From: Paraburkholderia sp. SG-MS1
GTDB lineage: Bacteria > Pseudomonadota > Gammaproteobacteria > Burkholderiales > Burkholderiaceae
Direction of reading: 5' to 3'
Assembly: GCF_012275575.1 (NCBI RefSeq)
Contig: NZ_NPIH01000223.1
Location: 36,891-100,890 of the forward strand
Length of the DNA stretch: 64,000 nt
The position numbers were made by a program, and so were the translations under genes. Each line of letters begins with the position of its first letter. Position 1 is the stretch's first letter. Shown piece after piece: positions 36,571 to 45,640 of this stretch. The notes below the pieces were generated by a model. The model worked only from the letters and a program-made list of their open reading frames with translations, did no database searches and had not been told where the DNA came from.

Positions 36571-37899
36571 TCAGAAACAACAAATCATCCCGTACTCGAG
36601 CAACTGCAACGCGCTCGCGAAATCATCCATCGTCATGGCTTCGTCGGGGTTGTGGCTGCCGTTCTCGTTGCGCACGAAGATCATCACGGTTGGCACGCCC
36701 TGTCCAGCGAAGATCGCCGAATCGTGTCCCGCGCCGCTCGCCATCTCCATCGCGGGAATGCCGTACTTCGCCGCGCCTTCAAGCAGGGATGCTCTCAACG
36801 CGGCTTCCATCGCGGCGGGCTTGCTGTGAGTTTGCAGGCCGAGATCGAACTCGACGCCGAGCCGCGCCGTGATCTCCGCGCATCGCTCGCGCACGCGCGC
36901 TTCCATGCGCAGCAGGGTGTCCGGCTCGATGGATCGTACGTCGATGCTGAACGACACGTGCCCCGGCACCTTGCTGAAGTCCGCGCGCTTGGGGTCGGTC
37001 TCCACGCGGCCAAACGTGATGACCAGATCGCGGCCCTCGGCCTCTGCATCGTCCCAGTCGCGATCGAGCATGGTGATGAGATGCGCCACCGCGAACATCG
37101 CGTCCTTGCGCATCGCGCGCACGGCTGCGCCCGAATGCGCGTATTCGCCGATCGCCTGCGCATGACGGAAGCGGAACGCGCCGCGAATGTCCGTGACGAT
37201 GCCGACCGGCAGTCCCCGTTCGACGAGCATCGGCCCCTGTTCGATATGCAACTCCACGAAGCGCCCGATGGCGTGCGGCGCGAGATACGCCTCGCCCTTG
37301 CGGACGCTTTCGGGATCGCCGCCGAGCGCGTGCATGCGCGCTGCCAGCGTGCGGCCGTCGTCGCTGCGGCGCACGTCGAGATCGCTGCCGGACAGCATGC
37401 CGAACGCCGCCTTGCTGCCGATGTACGACAGCGGAAACCATGCGCTCTCTTCGGCGCGCACGGCCATCACGGTGCAATCGTGCGGCGGCACGTAGCCGTT
37501 GCGCAGCCATCGGCCAAACACGGTCATGCCTGCCACCACGCCCGCCGCGCCGTCGAAGTTGCCGCCGCACGGCACCGAGTCCAGGTGCGAACCTGTCATC
37601 GCCACAGGAGAGGTGCGATCGCGGCCGGGAAAGGTGACGTAGAGATTCAGCGCGGCATCCGTGCGGACTTCGAGGTCCCATTGGCGCGCCAATGCGGCGA
37701 TACGCGCATGCGCCCGCTCTTCGCCGTCGCCGTATGAATCGCGTGTGATGCCGGGCGTGTCCGCGCCGTCTCGCGCAAGACCGTCGAACAGCGTGGACGC
37801 GAGCGCCAGGTCCTGCGACCAGTCCTGCCCGTCGTCGCCCTTCGACAGCTGCTCCGAAGGCGCATCGGCTGCTGGTTTGTTGTTGGAATGCATGCTCAT
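36571..37899 (-). CDS. M20-family Zn-dependent amidohydrolase (allantoate / N-carbamoyl-amino acid hydrolase type)
   Basis: Hydrolase of 442 aa that cleaves N-carbamoyl or ureido bonds. Metal ligands are seen in MTGSHLDSVPCGGNFDGAAG (His and Asp), AVRAEESAWF (Glu pair), FVELHIEQGP (His-x-Glu) and, late, ASGAGHDSAIF (His). The lid/dimer domain covers about residues 215-330. It is transcribed away from the ABC/GntR operon, with a palindrome TGGTATACCA 67 bases upstream of its ATG, so it probably belongs to the same regulon. The exact substrate is unknown. Confidence 0.88.
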   Translation of the reverse strand: MSMHSNNKPAADAPSEQLSKGDDGQDWSQDLALASTLFDGLARDGADTPGITRDSYGDGEERAHARIAALARQWDLEVRTDAALNLYVTFPGRDRTSPVAMTGSHLDSVPCGGNFDGAAGVVAGMTVFGRWLRNGYVPPHDCTVMAVRAEESAWFPLSYIGSKAAFGMLSGSDLDVRRSDDGRTLAARMHALGGDPESVRKGEAYLAPHAIGRFVELHIEQGPMLVERGLPVGIVTDIRGAFRFRHAQAIGEYAHSGAAVRAMRKDAMFAVAHLITMLDRDWDDAEAEGRDLVITFGRVETDPKRADFSKVPGHVSFSIDVRSIEPDTLLRMEARVRERCAEITARLGVEFDLGLQTHSKPAAMEAALRASLLEGAAKYGIPAMEMASGAGHDSAIFAGQGVPTVMIFVRNENGSHNPDEAMTMDDFASALQLLEYGMICCF

Positions 37900-38371
37900 G
37901 AAAAAGGCCGGATGGCGCGAATTGTCGATTGCTTAACGGCTGGAATATAACCGGAAAAAAATAGCTGGTATACCAATGGAATTCAAACTTTCTGAATGCG
38001 GATGTGGTGCGACAATGTGTCCGAAAGTGTCGCGTGGAAGTCACATGACTGTCGATCAACTTTGTTTTTTTTGCTTCTTGAAACCATTGGGGTGTGGCCT
38101 TCTACGGGTGGGCGGGCTACGGTTTTGATCCTAATAATTTTGTTATTTCAATGGTTTATCGGTGAAGTGACGCATCTTGAGAGCATTGTCTATGAACCCG
38201 GGCACGCGCATGAGCCATCGCGCAGCAATGCGCCAAGCCGCACGCATCGCCACTCTTCGCCCACATCTTCCATGTCCCTACTCCGTCGATATTTTCGAAA
38301 AAGCTTTGCAAATATTTTTGTTCGGTGACAATTCGGCATACCAGATGTATTCAACTTACGGGAAGAAACAG
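37900..38371. other. divergent intergenic region
   Basis: These 472 bases separate the M20 gene from the ABC importer operon. Apart from the palindrome at 37966-37975 there is an ATACCAG half-site at 38339-38345 close to the binding-protein gene. The region is AT-richer than its surroundings, as expected of a promoter region. A plus-strand open frame running into the binding-protein gene is not taken as coding. Confidence 0.45.
37966..37975. promoter_or_regulatory. palindrome TGGTATACCA, candidate GntR/FCD operator
   Basis: A perfect 10-bp palindrome, the kind of site used by FCD-type GntR regulators such as the one encoded at 42163-42822. It lies 67 bases before the M20 start, in the divergent region, so it could control that gene; ligand and regulator assignment are inferred. 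Confidence 0.5.
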
Positions 38372-39394
38372 ATGAGCAGTGGGAAAGTGTCGCGACGCGA
38401 GGCGTTGCGGGGAATTGGAGGTGCGCTGCTCGCGCCGGTGCTGGGCCGTTCGGCGAATGCGTTCGCGGCCGACTCGTCCGTGGTGACGATCTATTCGTCG
38501 ATGCCGAGCGCATACATGACGAAGCTCGCTGAAGCATTCAACGCGGAAAAGACGGGCATCACGCTGAAGATCTATTCGGCGGCGACGTTCCAGACGGTCG
38601 AGCGTCTGCAAGCCGAATTGCGCGCCGGCCGTGTCGCGGCCGATCTGTTCCAGGTCTCGGACCTGAGCGCGTTCGTCACGCTGAAGCGCCAGGGCGCGCT
38701 TGCGCGTTACGAGTCGGAGACCTACAAGCACTATCCGGCGGCCTACAAGGATCCGGACTTCATGTGGATCAACTCGCGCAGCCTGATCACGCTGTTCGCA
38801 TACAACACGAAGCAGATTTCCGCCGCCGACGCGCCGAAGTCCTGGGACGATTTCGGCAGCCCGAAGTGGGCCGGCAAACAGGGCATGGCCGATCCGCGTG
38901 TGGATGGCGACGCCTACAACTGGTACTACACGTTGCGCAAGACGAAGGGCGTCGAGTGGTGGAAGAAGTACGCGAAGAACAAGCCGCAGGTGTTCCGCGG
39001 CCACGGCGCGCTGATCGACAAGCTCGTCTCCGGCGAACTGCCGCTGACCGAACAGCTCGACTACATCGTCTACACCAACGTGCGCGACCGCAAGGCGCCG
39101 ATCCGCTCGGTGTTCCCGCCCGAAGTCGTGCCCGTCACGATGACGCCGCTCGCCGTGCTCAAGCAGGCGCCGAATCCGGACGGCGCGCGCAAGGTGTTCG
39201 ACTGGTTCCTCTCGAAGCGCGGTCAGGATCTTCTGCAACAGATCGGCGGCTGCTACTCGGTGCGCGACGACGTCGACGATCTGCCGAACCGTCCGGCGTT
39301 CTCGAGCTTCAAGACCCTGAGCATCGATCCGGAAGACTTCACGAACAGCCGTGAAAAGCTTCAGGAAGAATTCGCCGACATCTTCGGTCTGTGA
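38372..39394 (+). CDS. ABC transporter substrate-binding protein (Fe(III)/organic-compound type), Tat-exported
   Basis: Periplasmic receptor of 340 aa. The N-terminus VSRREALRGIGGALLAPVLG is a twin-arginine signal. The mature part begins VVTIYSSMPSAYMTKLAEAF and has the SBP_bac_6/AfuA pattern (RLQAELRAGRVAADLFQVSD, MADPRVDGDAYNWYYTLRK). GGAAGA sits before ATG 38372. Permease and ATPase genes follow with close spacing. The family includes Fe(III), thiamine, phosphonate and sugar-phosphate receptors; the catabolic neighbours make an organic acid or amine more likely than iron. Confidence 0.88.
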   Translation: MSSGKVSRREALRGIGGALLAPVLGRSANAFAADSSVVTIYSSMPSAYMTKLAEAFNAEKTGITLKIYSAATFQTVERLQAELRAGRVAADLFQVSDLSAFVTLKRQGALARYESETYKHYPAAYKDPDFMWINSRSLITLFAYNTKQISAADAPKSWDDFGSPKWAGKQGMADPRVDGDAYNWYYTLRKTKGVEWWKKYAKNKPQVFRGHGALIDKLVSGELPLTEQLDYIVYTNVRDRKAPIRSVFPPEVVPVTMTPLAVLKQAPNPDGARKVFDWFLSKRGQDLLQQIGGCYSVRDDVDDLPNRPAFSSFKTLSIDPEDFTNSREKLQEEFADIFGL

Positions 39395-39402
39395 GGCAAG
39401 GG

Positions 39403-41094
39403 ATGTTTGCGCGTTTTCGCCCCGAAGTGCTGCTGTTTCAGGTGACGGCCGTGCTGCTGACACTGCTGGTGGCCGCACCGCTCGTCACGCTGATTCTCGG
39501 CAGTCTGAGCGGCAACAGCCACGAAGCATTCACGACCGATCTAGGCTTCGGCAATTTCGAACGTGTGCTCACGCAATCGCGTTATCTGACAGCCTTGCTG
39601 AACACCTTGCGCATCGCGGTCGCATCGACGGTGATCGCGACGATCGTCGGCGTGGCGCTCGCGTGGCTCGTCGCGCGCACCGACATGCCGGGCCGCTGGC
39701 TCGTGCATCTCGGCGTGGTCGCGCCGTTCTTCGTATCGCCGTTCATCGGCGCGCTGGCGTGGGATCTATTGCTGTCGCCGAAGATCGGCGTTCTGAACCA
39801 GTTCCTCGGTCTGTTCGGCATCGCGCCGTTCGATATCTATACGGTAGGCGGCATCATCTGGGTGATGGGCATTTACTACGCGCCGTACGTGTACATGTTC
39901 GTGCAGAGCGCGTTGTACAACCTCGATCCGACGCTCGAAGAAGCCGCGTTCATGAGCGGTCTCTCGCCATGGCGCACGGTGTTCAAGGTGAGCCTGCCGC
40001 TCGTGTCGCCCGCCATCATGTCGGGCATGCTGCTGACCTTCGTCGCTGCGGCGGGGCAGTTCGGCGTGCCGTCGCTGCTGGGCACACCCGCGCGCATCAA
40101 CGTGATGACGACGTACATCTACGACCTCACGAACACCACGCCTTCGCGCTTCAATCTGGCTTCGGCGATGTCGGTCATTCTGCTGCTGATCGCGTGCGCC
40201 GCGCTGTATGCGCAGCATCGCGTGATGCGCGGACGCAGTTACGTGACGGTCGGCGGCAAGAGCACGCGTCCCAAGACGCTCAAGCTTGGCGCTGCACGCG
40301 TGCCCGCGACGGCTTTCGCGTATCTGTTCCTGATCCTCGCATCGGTGCTGCCGCTTCTGATGCTCGCGTATGTGTCGCTCGTGCCGTACTACTCGGGGCA
40401 TATCAGCTTCACGAATCTCACGCTGCATCACTACATCAGCCTGATTCGCGATAACCAGATCGCCCGCCGCGCATTCGTCAACACGATCGTCGTGTCGGTG
40501 GGTTCGGCCTGTGCCGCGGTGGCGCTCGGCGTGATCATCAGCTGGATTCAGTTGCGCACCCGGGCCTGGTATCGCGGCGCGGTAAGCATGGCGCTCGTGC
40601 TGCCCGTGGCCGTCCCTGCCATCGTGCTCGGTCTCGCGATCATGTGGACGTGGATTTATGCGCCCGTGCACGTGTACGGCACCACGTGGCTGCTGTTCGT
40701 CGGCTATCTGACTGGCTATCTGCCGTTCGCGGTGCGCTCGATCACGGCGGTGCATCAGCAGATCGACAAGTCGCTCGAAGAAGCCGTCTCGATGGTCGGC
40801 GGCGGCTGGCTCACCACGCTGCGTTACGTCACGATGCCGCTGCTCAAGCCGGGCATCGCCGCCGGCTGGACGCTGCTCTTCATCGTGTTCGTGCGTGAGC
40901 TCGCCATCTCCATTCTGTTGTATGCGCCGGGAGGCGAAGTGATGTCGGTGCTGATCTATAACCGCTGGGCCGAGGGCGATTACAACGCGCTCGCCGCCAT
41001 GGCGATGATCCAGGTCGCATTGATGGCGGTCGTCATCGTGCTGATCGGACGGGTGTCAAAATCGATCTTTCGAGAAGTGCAGGCTAAATCATGA
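39403..41094 (+). CDS. two-domain ABC transporter permease (FbpB/ThiP type)
   Basis: Membrane protein of 563 aa with two fused permease domains, about 12 hydrophobic segments. Each half has its own EAA loop: TLEEAAFMSGLSPWRTVFKV near residue 185 and SLEEAVSMVGGGWLTTLRYV near 460. ATG 39403 is preferred to the GTG at 39391, which would overlap the binding-protein stop. Its own stop overlaps the ATPase start (ATGA). It forms the whole membrane pore of this importer. Confidence 0.9.
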   Translation: MFARFRPEVLLFQVTAVLLTLLVAAPLVTLILGSLSGNSHEAFTTDLGFGNFERVLTQSRYLTALLNTLRIAVASTVIATIVGVALAWLVARTDMPGRWLVHLGVVAPFFVSPFIGALAWDLLLSPKIGVLNQFLGLFGIAPFDIYTVGGIIWVMGIYYAPYVYMFVQSALYNLDPTLEEAAFMSGLSPWRTVFKVSLPLVSPAIMSGMLLTFVAAAGQFGVPSLLGTPARINVMTTYIYDLTNTTPSRFNLASAMSVILLLIACAALYAQHRVMRGRSYVTVGGKSTRPKTLKLGAARVPATAFAYLFLILASVLPLLMLAYVSLVPYYSGHISFTNLTLHHYISLIRDNQIARRAFVNTIVVSVGSACAAVALGVIISWIQLRTRAWYRGAVSMALVLPVAVPAIVLGLAIMWTWIYAPVHVYGTTWLLFVGYLTGYLPFAVRSITAVHQQIDKSLEEAVSMVGGGWLTTLRYVTMPLLKPGIAAGWTLLFIVFVRELAISILLYAPGGEVMSVLIYNRWAEGDYNALAAMAMIQVALMAVVIVLIGRVSKSIFREVQAKS

Positions 41095-42161
41095 GTTACC
41101 TGAAGGTTGAATCGGTCGGCCGGAACTTCGGCGATTTCGTCGCCCTGTCCGATATCTCGTTCGAATTGCAGCGCGGTGAAATCGTCACGCTGCTCGGGCC
41201 CTCGGGCTGCGGCAAGACCACGCTGCTGCGCGCCATCGCGGGTCTCGAAGCCATCGATCGTGGCACGATCACGCTGGATGGCCGCGAGCTCGCGAACGGC
41301 CAGAAAGGCATGACTTTGGCGCCGGAACGCCGCGGCATCGGCATGGTGTTTCAGTCGTATGCGCTGTGGCCGCACATGACGGTCGGCGAAAACATCGCGC
41401 TGGGCCTGAAGCTCAAGAAGGTCGACAAGGCCACGATGAAGCGGCGCATCGCGTCCGCGCTGGAAATGGTCGGCCTGCCGGGCGCGGAGAATCGCGCTAC
41501 GTCGTCGATGTCGGGCGGCCAGCAACAGCGCGTGTCGCTGGCGCGTGCGCTCGCGCTCGAACCGGCCTGTATCCTGTTCGACGAGCCGCTGTCGAACCTC
41601 GACGTGCTGCTGCGCGACCGCATGCGTTTCGAAATCCGCGAACTGCTGAAGAAGGCAGGCATCACCGCGATCTACGTGACGCACGATCAGTCGGAAGCGA
41701 TGGTGATTTCCGACCGCGTGCTGATCATGAACAAGGGCAAGCTGCTGCAAAGCGGCTCGCCGACGGAGCTTTACACGCATCCGCGTAGCCGCTTCGTCGC
41801 GGAGTTCTTCGGCCGCACGAATCTGTTCGCGGTGGATCACGCGCGCTCGCGGCCGGGCCTCGTCAAGACGCAGGACGGTCTGGAGTTCGTGTGCCGTCCG
41901 GATTTGACGGTGTCGCGTGGCGCGCTGATGGGCTTTCGCCCGGAAGCGATGGAAATCGCATCCGATGGCAATGCCTGTAATGTATTGAGCACGCGCACCG
42001 ATCGCGCGGTCTATCTCGGCGGTGTCACGCAGGTAGATGGAAAAGTCGGCAATATTCCGGTCACCGCCATGCTCGGCGGCTTGCACACCATGCGGGCGGA
42101 TGCGACGCTGCATCTGCGCGTGGCCCCGGAAAACATAATGATTCTGGAAGGAGAACAGTAG
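41091..42161 (+). CDS. ABC transporter ATP-binding protein (FbpC/PotA type)
   Basis: ATPase subunit of 356 aa. Walker A GPSGCGKTTLL is near residue 38, Q-loop MVFQSYALWPHM, signature MSGGQQQRVSLARAL near 138, Walker B CILFDEPLSNLDVLLRD, and the switch His in YVTHDQSEAM. A C-terminal TOBE-type domain spans about residues 240-355. It starts four bases before the permease stop and ends one base before the GntR gene start, so the importer and regulator are co-transcribed. Confidence 0.92.
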   Translation: MSYLKVESVGRNFGDFVALSDISFELQRGEIVTLLGPSGCGKTTLLRAIAGLEAIDRGTITLDGRELANGQKGMTLAPERRGIGMVFQSYALWPHMTVGENIALGLKLKKVDKATMKRRIASALEMVGLPGAENRATSSMSGGQQQRVSLARALALEPACILFDEPLSNLDVLLRDRMRFEIRELLKKAGITAIYVTHDQSEAMVISDRVLIMNKGKLLQSGSPTELYTHPRSRFVAEFFGRTNLFAVDHARSRPGLVKTQDGLEFVCRPDLTVSRGALMGFRPEAMEIASDGNACNVLSTRTDRAVYLGGVTQVDGKVGNIPVTAMLGGLHTMRADATLHLRVAPENIMILEGEQ

Positions 42162-42162
42162 C

Positions 42163-42822
42163 GTGACCAACGCTGAAATCGTAAACATGCCGTCGAAGCG
42201 GCTCGTGGATCAGATCCGCGAGCAGATTCTCGACCGCATTCTCACCGGTCAGATGAAACCGAATCAGGCGATTCAGGAGCGCCCGCTGTCGGTGGAACTC
42301 GGTGTTTCGCGCACGCCGTTGCGCGAAGCCTTGCGGCAGCTGGAAGGCGAGCGTTACGTGGGCCGCCGCGAAGACGGCACGCTGATCGTGCAGGGCGTGA
42401 CAGTGCAGGAGATTCTCGAAGTGCTGCGCGTGCGCTCGCTGCTCGAAGCCGATGCCGCACGCGCCGCCTGCGGCCAGTTGTCCGCCGATGCGTTGCTGAG
42501 CCTGCGCCAGCGTCTGATCGCCGTGCGCGATGCGGAGCAGCCCGACATGGCGGAGCACAAGCTGATCGACGAAGAGTTGCACTCGCTGATCGCGCAGGCG
42601 GGCGGTGGACCGCTGATGCAGAACATCATCGCGGATCTGAAGCTGCGCACGCGGATGTTTTCGATGCAGCGCATTCCGTCGCGCTTCAAGCCGGTCTGCG
42701 CGGAACACCTCGCGCTGATCGATGCGCTGATCGCCGAAGACCCGCAGAAGGCCGAATCGGCGACGCAGAAGCATATCTACAACATTCGCGAAAGCATCAT
42801 CCAGTGGCTGCAACGCGGTTGA
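42163..42822 (+). CDS. GntR-family transcriptional regulator, FCD (FadR) subfamily
   Basis: Regulator of 219 aa starting at GTG 42163. The winged helix-turn-helix is in RPLSVELGVSRTPLREALRQ (residues 45-64), and the all-helical FCD effector domain covers about 80-210, with metal-binding residues expected in DEELHSLIAQ and HLALIDALI-like helices near the end. FCD regulators answer to organic acids. It lies directly behind the ATPase and before the catabolic genes. Confidence 0.92.
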   Translation: MTNAEIVNMPSKRLVDQIREQILDRILTGQMKPNQAIQERPLSVELGVSRTPLREALRQLEGERYVGRREDGTLIVQGVTVQEILEVLRVRSLLEADAARAACGQLSADALLSLRQRLIAVRDAEQPDMAEHKLIDEELHSLIAQAGGGPLMQNIIADLKLRTRMFSMQRIPSRFKPVCAEHLALIDALIAEDPQKAESATQKHIYNIRESIIQWLQRG

Positions 42823-42862
42823 AACGTAAGCCGATTTCGTATTGGTATCAGGAGTGTCGATC

Positions 42863-43831
42863 TTGAAGTGTCTTCTCATCCAGCCGATTCACGCCGCGGG
42901 CATTGACGTGTTGCAGCAGGCCGGCATCGAAGTGTCTCAGGCGAGCGCGGCCGACATGGTGACCGTGGCGCGCGAAATCGGCGCGATGGATGCCGTCGTC
43001 ACGCGTAACGCGGGCCTCGACGGCACCGCGATGGAAGCCGCGCCGAAGCTCAAGGTGCTCGGCGTGCACGGCACGGGCTACGACCGCGTCGATGTGGCAT
43101 GCGCAAAGCGTTTGAATCTGCCGATGGTGTACACGCCGTATGCGAACGTGCAGTCGGTGGCGGAGCACGCGATTGCGCAGATGATGGCGATCAGCAAGCG
43201 CATCCGCGAGGCGGACCGCGCCGTGCGTGAAGACCGCTTCGGCTATCGCTACGAGAGCGCGTTCCACGAACTCGCGGGCCGCACGCTCGCGGTGATCGGC
43301 TTCGGCAAGATCGGCAAGCGTGTCGCGGAGATCGCGAGCGCGGCGTTCCAGATGCAGGTGCGCGTGTTCAGCCCGAGCGTGCCGCGTGCGGAGATCGAAG
43401 CGACGGGGTTCAGCGTCGCAAACAGTATCGACGAAGCGATCGCGGGCGCAGATGTCGTCTCGCTGCATCAGCGCCTGACGGCGGAAACGCGCGGCGTGAT
43501 CGATGCGAAACGTCTCGCCGCGATGAAGGCCGGCGCGATGCTGGTGAACACCGCACGTGGCGGTCTTGTCGATGCCGATGCGCTGATTGCGTCGCTGGAC
43601 AGCGGTCACCTGATGGGCGCGGCGTTCGACGTGTTTGACCAGGAGCCGCTGCCGGCATGGCATCCGTTCATCGCGTGCGAGCGGATCGTGCTGTCGCCGC
43701 ATATCGGCGGCGCGACCGGCGAAGCGATGCGCCGCACCGCCATCGAAGTGGCGAACCAGATCGTCGACGTGCTCGCCGAGCGCAAGCCGAAGTGGCTGAT
43801 CAATCCCGACGTGTGGACCGCACGCGTGTGA
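42863..43831 (+). CDS. D-2-hydroxyacid dehydrogenase
   Basis: NAD(P)-dependent 2-hydroxyacid dehydrogenase, 322 aa. The dinucleotide loop is VIGFGKIGKRVAE near residue 140; the catalytic Arg, Glu and His are in NTARGGLVDADAL, FDVFDQEPLP and LSPHIGGATGE. The start is TTG 42863 (MKCLLIQPIHAAG), with AGGAG eight bases before; a TTG at 42842 would precede that Shine-Dalgarno. It interconverts a 2-hydroxyacid and a 2-oxoacid, the latter a natural substrate or product for the next gene, an HpcH/HpaI aldolase. Confidence 0.88.
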   Translation: MKCLLIQPIHAAGIDVLQQAGIEVSQASAADMVTVAREIGAMDAVVTRNAGLDGTAMEAAPKLKVLGVHGTGYDRVDVACAKRLNLPMVYTPYANVQSVAEHAIAQMMAISKRIREADRAVREDRFGYRYESAFHELAGRTLAVIGFGKIGKRVAEIASAAFQMQVRVFSPSVPRAEIEATGFSVANSIDEAIAGADVVSLHQRLTAETRGVIDAKRLAAMKAGAMLVNTARGGLVDADALIASLDSGHLMGAAFDVFDQEPLPAWHPFIACERIVLSPHIGGATGEAMRRTAIEVANQIVDVLAERKPKWLINPDVWTARV

Positions 43832-43867
43832 TTTTTGTTGTCTCCATCCGTACCACCGAGAAAGACC

Positions 43868-44668
43868 ATGCTCAAACCCAACCCGCTCAAGGCGCTGTGG
43901 AAAGCCGGCAAACCGGCCTTCGGCACCTGGATCACGCTGTGCCCGCATCCCCGTGTCGTGAAGATTTTCGCGGCCGCAGGCTTCGATTTCGTGATCATCG
44001 AAATGGAACACACCGACTTCTCGTTCGAGACGGTCGGCACGCTCGCGATGCTCGCACGCGAAGCCGGTCTCACGCCGATCGTGCGCCCGCCTGGCACGAT
44101 GAAGCCGCACGACCTCACGCGTCCGCTGGATGCGGGTGCGCAAGGCCTGCTGCTGCCCTCCATCGATACGGCGGAGCAGATGCGCGCCATCGTCCACGCG
44201 ACGAAGTACTACCCGCTCGGCATGCGCCCGATGAACCTGCGCGGCCCGCACACGGATTACGTGACAGCGAGACCTGCCGAAATCATCGAGCACGTGAACA
44301 GCAACACGGCGCTCGTCATCATGATCGAAACGCAGCGCGCCATCGACAACCTCGATGAAATCCTCCAGGTGAGCGGTGTCGATGCGGTGATGATTGGCCC
44401 GGACGATCTCTCGCAAGACCTTGGCATTCCCGGCGAATTGCAGCATCCGAAGCTGTTCGAAGCTTATGAACGCGTTTTCGAGGTGTGCCACAAGCACGAC
44501 GTGCCGTTCGGCCTGTCCGCGCAGAATCCAGACATGGCGAAGAAGTGGGTGGAGAAGGGCGCGCGCTGGATTCCGTATCAGAACGACGCCGCGATGGTGT
44601 TCAACACGGCGAGCGCAGCCGTTCCGCAACTGAAGTCGATTGGAGGCCGCAGCGATGAGCTCAAGTGA
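43868..44668 (+). CDS. HpcH/HpaI-family 2-oxoacid aldolase
   Basis: Class II pyruvate-type aldolase of 266 aa. Landmarks are LWKAGKPAFGTWIT at the start, VIIEMEHTDFSFE, GAQGLLLPSIDTAEQ, the metal-ligand Glu in VIMIETQRAIDNLDEI and GVDAVMIGPDDLSQDLG. Members cleave 4-hydroxy-2-oxo acids to pyruvate and an aldehyde. ATG 43868 is 36 bases after the dehydrogenase stop. The last 14 bases overlap the next gene. Confidence 0.9.
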   Translation: MLKPNPLKALWKAGKPAFGTWITLCPHPRVVKIFAAAGFDFVIIEMEHTDFSFETVGTLAMLAREAGLTPIVRPPGTMKPHDLTRPLDAGAQGLLLPSIDTAEQMRAIVHATKYYPLGMRPMNLRGPHTDYVTARPAEIIEHVNSNTALVIMIETQRAIDNLDEILQVSGVDAVMIGPDDLSQDLGIPGELQHPKLFEAYERVFEVCHKHDVPFGLSAQNPDMAKKWVEKGARWIPYQNDAAMVFNTASAAVPQLKSIGGRSDELK

Positions 44669-45464
44669 CCGTCCCTTGCCGCCGGGACTCGGCGTTGCGC
44701 CGCAAGCGATTGCCGGCAAAACCATGAAAGCCGTGCAGATGTACAGCCCTTACGGCTATCGCGGCAAGATCGGTCTGATCGTGCCGTCCACCAACACGGT
44801 GATCGAGCCTGAATTCAACCGTCTGGTGCCCAAGGGCGTGTCGGTGCATTCGGCCCGCATCATGCTCCTGGGCAAGGCGACGGAAGAGTCGTACATCAAG
44901 ATGGGCGAGGAAACCGGCCGCGCCGCCGCCGAACTTGGCACGGCGGAAGTGGACATGATCGCGTGGGGCTGCACGTCGGGTTCGTGCGTGGTGCCGCGGG
45001 AAGAACTGGAAGGCGCAATCGTGAAGAATGCGAATGTGCCCGCCGTCTCCACGATGACCGCCGTCTTCGAAGCGATGCAAGCGTTCGGCGCGAAGACCGT
45101 GTCGCTCGGTACGCCCTATGTGAACTTCGTCAACGAAACTGAAGTCGAGACCATCGAACGCGGCGGCGTGAAGGTGGCCGCATGGTATGGCCTCGAACTC
45201 GGCGAGACGCAGGAAGAGCGTCGCGGTATCGGGCGCGTGCCGCCGGAATCGCTGTTCCGCCTCGTGCGCTACATCGATCGCCCGGAAAGCGATCTGATCT
45301 TCCTGAGCTGCACGAATCTCGCGACCATCGACATGCTCGACGCGCTTGAGCAGCAAGTGGGCAAGCCCGTAATCTCGAGCAATCAATGCACGTTCTGGGC
45401 GAGCCTGCGCCGCCTGGGCATCAAGGATCACATCGAAGGCTACGGCAGCCTGCTGATGCGTTGA
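44655..45464 (+). CDS. maleate isomerase / Asp-Glu racemase superfamily enzyme
   Basis: Enzyme of 269 aa in the maleate isomerase/arylmalonate decarboxylase branch. After a 30-residue lead come KIGLIVPSTNTVIEPEFNR, the first catalytic Cys in IAWGCTSGSCVV and the second in FLSCTNLATID, which act as the cysteine pair in cis-trans isomerisation or racemisation. GGAGG precedes ATG 44655, which overlaps the aldolase stop. Together with the aldolase and dehydrogenase it suggests dicarboxylate or substituted-malonate catabolism. Confidence 0.85.
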   Translation: MSSSDRPLPPGLGVAPQAIAGKTMKAVQMYSPYGYRGKIGLIVPSTNTVIEPEFNRLVPKGVSVHSARIMLLGKATEESYIKMGEETGRAAAELGTAEVDMIAWGCTSGSCVVPREELEGAIVKNANVPAVSTMTAVFEAMQAFGAKTVSLGTPYVNFVNETEVETIERGGVKVAAWYGLELGETQEERRGIGRVPPESLFRLVRYIDRPESDLIFLSCTNLATIDMLDALEQQVGKPVISSNQCTFWASLRRLGIKDHIEGYGSLLMR

Positions 45465-45470
45465 TGCATC

Positions 45471-45503
45471 GCCGGCTGCGCTTCATGCGGTAGTGCAGCC
45501 GGC
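45471..45503 (+). terminator. hairpin after isomerase gene
   Basis: GCCGGCTGC (45471-45479) pairs exactly with GCAGCCGGC (45495-45503) around a 15-base loop, six bases after the stop codon. No T-run follows, so any termination would be weak. Confidence 0.45.
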
Positions 45504-45640
45504 CGTCCTACCCGAAACACCTGCCTGGTGCAGCGCCTTTCGTGCCGCTGCGGGGCGTCGCTTCGCCTTTTGTTTTCTTTGCAATAAGTACAACTACACG
45601 TAATGGTAGTTGGATGATTTTTCTTTCGACGAGAAGACCG

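Noticed and set aside
42848..44725. 625-codon minus-strand open frame opposite the dehydrogenase and aldolase genes
   Set aside because: Composition is Arg/His rich and non-globular; both sense genes are complete family members.
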